A stretch of 64,000 nucleotides of DNA from assembly GCA_900767415.1 (NCBI GenBank), contig CAAFYZ010000031.1, positions 1-64,000 of the forward strand, read 5' to 3'. Below the pieces are notes generated by a model. That model was given only the letters and a program-made list of their open reading frames with translations. It did no database searches and was not told the DNA's origin. Made by a program: the position numbers and the translations under genes. Positions 59,497-64,000 of this stretch are shown piece by piece (the first letter of the stretch is position 1; each line of letters begins with the position of its first letter). This stretch comes from Clostridia bacterium. Its GTDB lineage: Bacteria; Bacillota; Clostridia; Oscillospirales; CAG-272.

Positions 59497-60030
59497 ATGG
59501 AACTCAAAGGAACCAAAACCGAAAAGAATCTGATGACCGCCTTCGCCGGTGAATCCCAGGCGAGAAACAAGTATACCTACTTCGCCTCCGTCGCGAAGAA
59601 GGAAGGGTATGAGCAGATCGCGGAGATCTTTCTGAAGACCGCAGAGAACGAAAAAGAGCACGCGAAGATGTGGTTCAAAGAACTCGGCGGGCTCGGCACC
59701 ACGGCAGAGAACCTTGCCGCCGCGGCAGCCGGCGAAAACTATGAGTGGACCGATATGTATGAGCAGTTCGCAAAAGAGGCGGAGGAAGAAGGATTCCCCG
59801 CACTCGCCTACCGCTTCCGCGCCGTCGGTGCCATCGAGAAGGCGCACGAGGAGAGATACCGCGCTCTGCTTTCCAACGTGGAGATGCAGAAAGTCTTTGA
59901 GAAGGGTGAGATGACCATGTGGGAGTGCCGCAACTGCGGACACCTCGTCATGGGGGTAAAAGCACCGGCGGTCTGCCCCGTCTGCGCACATCCGCAGAGC
60001 TTCTTTGAAGTAAGAAAAGAAAACTATTGA
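59497..60030 (+). CDS. Rubrerythrin
   Basis: TTAAGGAGAAA precedes the ATG, 27 bases after perR. The 177 residues comprise a ferritin-like di-iron domain (FAGESQARNKYTYFASVAKKEGYEQIAEIF, ENEKEHAKMWFKEL, RAVGAIEKAHEERY) and a C-terminal rubredoxin-like centre (WECRNCGHLVMG, CPVCAHPQSFF). It reduces hydrogen peroxide using electrons from NADH via rubredoxin and is a standard anaerobe defence. It shares the perR promoter and is followed by a strong terminator. Confidence 0.96.
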   Translation: MELKGTKTEKNLMTAFAGESQARNKYTYFASVAKKEGYEQIAEIFLKTAENEKEHAKMWFKELGGLGTTAENLAAAAAGENYEWTDMYEQFAKEAEEEGFPALAYRFRAVGAIEKAHEERYRALLSNVEMQKVFEKGEMTMWECRNCGHLVMGVKAPAVCPVCAHPQSFFEVRKENY

Positions 60031-60046
60031 GTTTTCGGCAATATCG

Positions 60047-60078
60047 AAAAAAAGAGGTCGCTTTGACCTCTTTTTTTC
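60047..60078 (+). terminator. Terminator after rubrerythrin gene
   Basis: AAAAAAAGAGGTC/GACCTCTTTTTTT. Confidence 0.94.
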
Positions 60079-60220
60079 ATCTCCGAAGGCAGGCAAAGAC
60101 GCGAAAAAAAGCGGATTCTCAACGGTTGTTGATCTTCTGTTGAAGAAAAATTGCAGTTTTTCGTCTATAATACAGAATGCAAAATGTCGTTTCGACACAT
60201 TTCGCAAAAGGGGGAGAAAA

Positions 60221-60733
60221 ATGGTAGGGTGTATTCTGTATATCGCCGCGATCGAGCTGCTCGCCTTCCCGCTCGGGAGGTTGGTGCCGAAATCGTGGTT
60301 TTTGCCCGACCGCTTTCCCTTTCGCACCTATGCCGCGGAGGAAGGGCTGTACACCCGTCTGAAAGTGCGCCGCTGGCAGAAAAAACTGCCCGATATGAGT
60401 CGCATCTTCCCGACGCTCATGCCGCCGAAGAATCTGACGGGAGACTTCGCCGACCGATTGCCGCTGATGATAGCGGAGACCTGCGTCGCGGAACTGACGC
60501 ACGCGCTCCTCGCTCTCGCGGGATTTTTCTGTCTCGCACTTTGGCAGGGGGCGGGCGGCCTTCTGTTTTCTCTCGGCTGCCTTGCGGCGAACCTGCCGTA
60601 CGTTGTGATTCAGCGGTACAACCGCCCGCGTCTTATGCGCCTTCTTTCCACGATGCCAAAGAGGGAAAAAACGACCGAAAATAAAACGACGGCAGAAAAG
60701 AATCTGCGTCTGAATCCGGAGGAAAATCAGTGA
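60221..60733 (+). CDS. CrtO-family acyltransferase-like membrane protein
   Basis: The ATG at 60221 has a GGGGGAG site; the upstream in-frame ATG at 60140 does not. The 170-residue protein has an N-terminal membrane segment (CILYIAAIELLAFPLGRLV), the motif DRFPFRTYAAEEGLYTRLKVRRWQKKLPD, then RIFPTLMPPKNL and further hydrophobic segments. This pattern matches the family annotated as glycosyl-4,4'-diaponeurosporenoate acyltransferase (CrtO type). No other carotenoid genes are present, so the true acceptor may be another glycolipid. The next gene, a lipid kinase, overlaps it, which supports a lipid role. Confidence 0.7.
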   Translation: MVGCILYIAAIELLAFPLGRLVPKSWFLPDRFPFRTYAAEEGLYTRLKVRRWQKKLPDMSRIFPTLMPPKNLTGDFADRLPLMIAETCVAELTHALLALAGFFCLALWQGAGGLLFSLGCLAANLPYVVIQRYNRPRLMRLLSTMPKREKTTENKTTAEKNLRLNPEENQ

Positions 60734-61611
60734 ATATGTACAGAATTCTTTACAATCCGCAAGCAGGAAACGGGAAAGGAAGGGAAGAGACGGAAAAACT
60801 GGTCGCGAGAATGGTCGGAGAAAAGACCGAGCTTATCGACATGACGACGCTCGGAAGTTACGCGGACTTCTTTGCCGCGTGCGCACCCGACGACAGGATT
60901 CTGATTACCGGCGGGGACGGGACGCTGAACCGCTTTCTCAACGATACGGCAGGGCTGACGTATCGGAATCCGATTTATTATTACCCCGTCGGGAGCGGCA
61001 ACGATTTTTGGCGCGACATCGCCGCGCCGGGGACGGATACGCCCCTTTGCATCGACCGCTATCTCGTCAATCTTCCGACGGTGGAGGTAAACGGGAAGAT
61101 CTACCGCGTTCTGAACGGGGTCGGCTACGGGATCGACGGATACTGCTGTGAGGTGGGCGACCGCCTGCGTGCCTCGTCGGACAAACCCGTGAATTACGCC
61201 GCCATCGCCATCAAGGGACTTCTCTTCCATTTTCACCCCGTCAATGCAAAAATCACGGTGGACGGCGTCGAGCACGAATTTTGCAAGGTGTGGCTTGCTC
61301 CGACGATGAACGGACATTATTACGGCGGCGGCATGATGCCGACCCCGGCGCAGGATCGTCTCGGAGAAGAGCATACGATTTCCACCATGGTCATGCACGG
61401 AACGGGAAAACTCCGCACCCTCGTTATTTTCCCTTCGCTTTTCAAGGGCGAACACATCCGGCATAAAAACGCGGTGGAAGTCATGACGGGCAAGGACATC
61501 ACCGTTTCCTTCGACCGTCCGACGGCGTTGCAGATCGACGGCGAGACGATTCTCGGCGTTACGAGCTGCCGTATCCGCGCCGCGGCGAAAGTTCCGTCGT
61601 CCGTCCTTTGA
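60730..61611 (+). CDS. Diacylglycerol kinase-type lipid kinase
   Basis: The start is a GTG at 60730 with GGAGG 7 bases upstream, overlapping the previous stop; an ATG lies two codons later. The 293-residue protein has the lipid kinase signature: YNPQAGNGKGREE near the N terminus, ITGGDGTLNRFLN with the nucleotide-binding Gly-rich loop, and VGSGNDFWRD. It phosphorylates diacylglycerol or a related lipid (YegS/DgkB/BmrU family). Coupled to the acyltransferase gene, it likely handles membrane glycerolipids or glycolipids. Confidence 0.88.
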   Translation: MNMYRILYNPQAGNGKGREETEKLVARMVGEKTELIDMTTLGSYADFFAACAPDDRILITGGDGTLNRFLNDTAGLTYRNPIYYYPVGSGNDFWRDIAAPGTDTPLCIDRYLVNLPTVEVNGKIYRVLNGVGYGIDGYCCEVGDRLRASSDKPVNYAAIAIKGLLFHFHPVNAKITVDGVEHEFCKVWLAPTMNGHYYGGGMMPTPAQDRLGEEHTISTMVMHGTGKLRTLVIFPSLFKGEHIRHKNAVEVMTGKDITVSFDRPTALQIDGETILGVTSCRIRAAAKVPSSVL

Positions 61612-61629
61612 TTTTTTATCGTCGCATAC

Positions 61630-61677
61630 GCATCGGTTTTTCGCAGAGCGGAGGGGCGGAAGAGCCGATGCTTTTTT
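61630..61677 (+). terminator. Terminator after the lipid kinase gene
   Basis: GCATCGG/CCGATGC with a long inner loop, followed by six T. Confidence 0.7.
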
Positions 61678-61852
61678 CAAAAGAGCGGCACGACGGCGAC
61701 AAAAAAACGAAAAATAGTAAATAATAGTTTTCATAATGTGCGCTTTTTACGAAAAACGAGAGAAAACCGCCGATAAAACGTGCACGCATTTTCATTCGGT
61801 CTTTGCCATAAAATCTCTGCGCGTGCTTTACAGGAAATTTTTCCTTCTCCCC

Positions 61853-61881
61853 TTGATTTTTGACAAAAAATCCGCTATAAT
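61853..61881 (+). promoter_or_regulatory. Promoter of the GMP synthase gene
   Basis: TTGATT-N17-TATAAT. No purine riboswitch was recognised in the short leader. Confidence 0.75.
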
Positions 61882-61921
61882 AAAAAAGTAAAACACAAAA
61901 TACAGGAAAGCAGGGAAAACG

Positions 61922-62902
61922 ATGGAAAACAATACTCGTCCCGCCGATATGGCGAGAATCAACACGAAAGAACTTGCCGAGGCATTTATCGAAGAACAGA
62001 TCCGCGCCATTCGCGAGCAGGTAAAAGACGGGAAGGTCCTTCTCGCTCTTTCGGGCGGTGTGGACTCTTCGGTCGTCGCCGCACTCCTTGTCCGCGCGAT
62101 CGGGAAGAATCTCATCTGCGTACACGTCAATCACGGACTCCTCCGCAAGGGAGAGCCGGAGCAGGTTATTGAGGTCTTCCGTCATCAGATGGACGCGAAC
62201 CTCGTCTACGTCGATGCCACCGACCGCTTCCTCGATAAGCTCGCCGGCGTTACCGATCCCGAAGAAAAGCGTAAGATCATCGGCAAGGAATTTATCGAAG
62301 TCTTCGCCGAAGAGGCGAAGAAGCAGAACGGCATCCGCTTCCTCGCACAGGGCACCATCTATCCCGACATTCTCGAGAGCCACGGGGTCAAAGCACATCA
62401 CAACGTCGGCGGCTTGCCGAAAGAGCTGAACTTCGAGCTGGTCGAGCCGGTAAAACTCCTTTATAAAGATGAAGTCCGCATGGTCGGACACACCCTCGGT
62501 CTTCCCGATACGATGGTTTACCGTCAGCCGTTCCCGGGTCCCGGGCTCGGTGTCCGTTGCACCGGTGCGATCACCCGCGACCGTCTGGAAGTCGTCCGCG
62601 AGTCGGACGCCATCCTGCGGGAAGAGTTCGCCGCCGCGGGACTTGCCGGAAAGGTATGGCAGTACTTCACCGTCGTTCCCGATTTCCGCTCCACGGGGAT
62701 CAAGGACGGCAAGCGCACGTGGGAACTTCCCGTCGTGATCCGTGCCGTCAACTCGGTCGATGCCACGAGTGCCACGATCGAGGAGATTCCCTACGCTCTT
62801 CTGCATCGCATCACCGACCGTATTCTTTCGGAGGTGAAAGGGGTCAATCGCGTTCTCTACGACCTCTCGCCGAAACCCGTTGCCACCATTGAGTGGGAAT
62901 GA
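61922..62902 (+). CDS. guaA: GMP synthase, ATP-pyrophosphatase and dimerisation domains only
   Basis: The 326-residue protein has the P-loop LALSGGVDSSVVAALL, the HVNHGLLRKGEPEQV and LAQGTIYPDILES segments, KAHHNVGGLPK, and the C-terminal dimerisation motif QPFPGPGLGVRCTGAITRDRLEVVRESD then PVVIRAVNSVDATSATIEEIPY. These are the GMP synthase core. Bacterial GuaA normally starts with a class I glutamine amidotransferase domain (about 200 residues), which is absent here; the upstream DNA is non-coding with its own promoter. The protein thus has the archaeal GuaAb layout and needs a separate glutaminase subunit or free ammonia. Confidence 0.92.
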   Translation: MENNTRPADMARINTKELAEAFIEEQIRAIREQVKDGKVLLALSGGVDSSVVAALLVRAIGKNLICVHVNHGLLRKGEPEQVIEVFRHQMDANLVYVDATDRFLDKLAGVTDPEEKRKIIGKEFIEVFAEEAKKQNGIRFLAQGTIYPDILESHGVKAHHNVGGLPKELNFELVEPVKLLYKDEVRMVGHTLGLPDTMVYRQPFPGPGLGVRCTGAITRDRLEVVRESDAILREEFAAAGLAGKVWQYFTVVPDFRSTGIKDGKRTWELPVVIRAVNSVDATSATIEEIPYALLHRITDRILSEVKGVNRVLYDLSPKPVATIEWE

Positions 62903-62909
62903 TGTACCG

Positions 62910-62940
62910 AAAAGGTGCCGCGCCGCGGCACCTTTTTCTT
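62910..62940 (+). terminator. Terminator after the GMP synthase gene
   Basis: AAAAGGTGCCGCG/CGCGGCACCTTTTT. Confidence 0.92.
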
Positions 62941-63576
62941 ATCTTTTTCCGCGCGGCGCGCCTTTTTTGAAGACGCGGTTTTTTTCGGGGCGGACGGCAG
63001 AGTATATATTTATATATGTAGAACTTTTCCGCTCTCCCGACGCATTTTTGCATCGGGAAAAGGTGGTTTTTGTGCTGTGCCTTTGCCGCAGGAGGGCGCG
63101 CTTTTTCTTTTTTCTTTTGTATCTCTGTAAAATATAATTTTATCCGACAGAAGCCAAAAAGAAGGAAGAGATGCGATAATCCCTTCGTTTCGATTTGCCG
63201 CGGGAAAGCGAAAAGTTCCTTTTTTAGAATAAGGAAAAAAACAAAAAAAGACAAACGAAGAAAAAAGGTGCAACTTTTTGTAAATTTTTTGCATTTTTCG
63301 CATATTTATGCAAAAATTTCGAAATGCTTTCGTCGATTTGCCATACCTTTCGGCAAAGGGAAGGGCAGATTGCTTTTTTCCCGAAAACGGCGGGGAAACG
63401 GCGCGTTTTCCTCGTGCGCGGCGTATTATTTATATATATTAAGGCGGTTTGCCCCGTTTTCCGACGGGAAACAAGGGTATAACTGTTTGTCATACCCGTA
63501 TCTCGAAATTGGCAAATATGTAAAAATCGGTCGGAAATCGCGCCCGAAAAACAGAAAAATATGTAAAGTATGACAA
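62941..63576. other. 636-base gene-free stretch, locally AT-rich
   Basis: No supported gene, tRNA or known RNA. It has TATATATTTATATATG (63002-63017), another TATTTATATATATTAAG block near 63425, and long A- and T-runs (63230-63320). Possible curved or protein-bound DNA before a strong promoter; nothing firmer can be said. Confidence 0.5.
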
Positions 63577-63605
63577 TTGACAAGAAAATGTTAGAGTGTT
63601 ATAAT
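63577..63605 (+). promoter_or_regulatory. Consensus promoter of the last gene
   Basis: TTGACA-N17-TATAAT, perfect, about 260 bases before the start codon. Confidence 0.85.
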
Positions 63606-63639
63606 TATTGCTATAAATGAAAGAGCGGCACGAAGCGGC

Positions 63640-63765
63640 GGCAAAGAGAGGGCACTCCTCCCCCGGGGATTCTATACATTTCCCGGGCAGGACGGGGTGC
63701 CTGTCGATTTGCCGAGAAAACTTGCCCTCCGGAGGAACGGTGCCCGAAAAAAGTATAGGTTTTCC
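63640..63765 (+). ncRNA. Candidate structured leader RNA, class not recognised
   Basis: GGGCACTCCTCC (63650-63661) can pair with GGAGGAACGGTGCCC (63731-63745). Inside are CCCGGG/CCCGGG-capped (63663-63687) and CAGG/CCTG elements, and CTATAC in the first loop is complementary to GTATAG (63753-63758) outside, a possible pseudoknot. It does not match the riboswitch classes I know. Confidence 0.4.
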
Positions 63766-63866
63766 GACCGCGCCGTTTGATCAGCGATTCCACACTCCGT
63801 GCAATCCTTCCACCCACCTTTCGTTTTGACCCTGCAATGCCCGAAATTTTTTAGGAGGAAAAGACC

Positions 63867-64000
63867 ATGAGAAAGAAATCACTCGGCATCGTTCTTGCGG
63901 CGCTCGCACTGATCTGCGCGCTCCTTCTGTCTCTCGCCGGTTGCGGCGACGACAACAAGAATCCGACACCGGACGATCCCACCCCGACCCCGTCAGGAGA
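63867..64000 (+). CDS. Lipoprotein, N-terminal part only
   Basis: TTAGGAGG precedes the ATG. The 44 visible residues are a lipoprotein signal (IVLAALALICALLLSLAGC, lipid Cys after LAG) followed by an Asp- and Pro-rich linker (DDNKNPTPDDPTPTPSG). The rest runs off the window. Long structured leader and perfect promoter suggest a regulated, well-expressed surface protein; its functional domain cannot be seen. Confidence 0.85.
   Translation, partial: MRKKSLGIVLAALALICALLLSLAGCGDDNKNPTPDDPTPTPSG

Noticed and set aside
61860..61881. TTGACA at 61860 as -35 of the GMP synthase promoter
   Set aside because: Spacing to TATAAT is only 10 bases; TTGATT at 61853 with 17-base spacing fits.
61678..61921. 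Broken glutamine amidotransferase domain upstream of the GMP synthase
   Set aside because: No frame in this gap shows GATase motifs, and a terminator and promoter separate the genes, so it is not a frameshifted fusion.

Overview
The window looks like the chromosome of an uncultured, anaerobic, spore-forming Clostridia bacterium (Eubacteriales, probably a gut lineage related to Oscillospirales or Christensenellales). Evidence: strong AGGAGG-type ribosome sites, canonical sigma-A promoters, dipicolinate synthase genes dpaA/dpaB, class III ribonucleotide reductase, rubrerythrin with a PerR-type regulator, a SipW/TasA-type matrix locus and a c-di-GMP-I riboswitch. Most of the window is GC-rich with many uninterrupted antisense frames; positions of about 270 to 5730 are visibly more AT-rich and carry accessory genes.

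Layout. (1) 1-5732: 3' end of a peptide deformylase, then an accessory segment (AAA ATPase, DUF4238 protein, XRE regulator, HNH nuclease, two tiny ORFs, a type I toxin-like unit) ending beside tRNA-Pro(GGG), then a TPR protein. (2) 5883-17357: the most striking locus. One sigma-A promoter, a c-di-GMP-I (GEMM-I) aptamer overlapping an intrinsic terminator, 59-bp leader repeats, and then eight genes: degenerate EAL protein, membrane-anchored TasA/camelysin-like protein, TasA-like protein with a SipW-type signal peptide, ER-type signal peptidase, membrane-anchored McrB-like AAA+ ATPase, large protein with a duplicated module and a possible DUF2357-like centre, second ER-type signal peptidase, and a membrane GGDEF-EAL protein whose EAL site looks intact. 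(3) 17393-20303: TetR regulator and oleate hydratase. (4) 20115-32765, mostly minus strand: a 43-residue peptide, a 2289-residue secreted esterase-like multidomain protein, a MacB-like ABC fusion and feoAB. (5) 33101-43048: NrdR-box-controlled nrdD, dusB, an RluA-type pseudouridine synthase, a GlpA-like/GlpB-like/DUF1667 operon, a small membrane protein and a Sel1-repeat protein. (6) 43146-50126: DUF1854 plus ABC exporter, dpaB/dpaA, then MarR plus acyl-CoA ligase with twin palindromic operators. (7) 50448-64000: tRNA-Val(GAC), secreted polysaccharide deacetylase and repeat lipoprotein, M16 peptidase, SPFH plus Arc-like pair, PerR plus rubrerythrin, CrtO-type acyltransferase plus diacylglycerol kinase, a GMP synthase lacking its amidotransferase domain, an unrecognised structured leader and the start of a second lipoprotein.

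How it fits together. The c-di-GMP locus reads as a self-contained circuit: a riboswitch senses the messenger, the operon makes and matures extracellular matrix protein(s) with dedicated signal peptidases, and the last gene should destroy c-di-GMP, giving negative feedback. The membrane AAA+ ATPase and its large partner do not look like a restriction system here and are the least explained part. All functional assignments are from reading the sequence and family knowledge; no database search or folding program was run.
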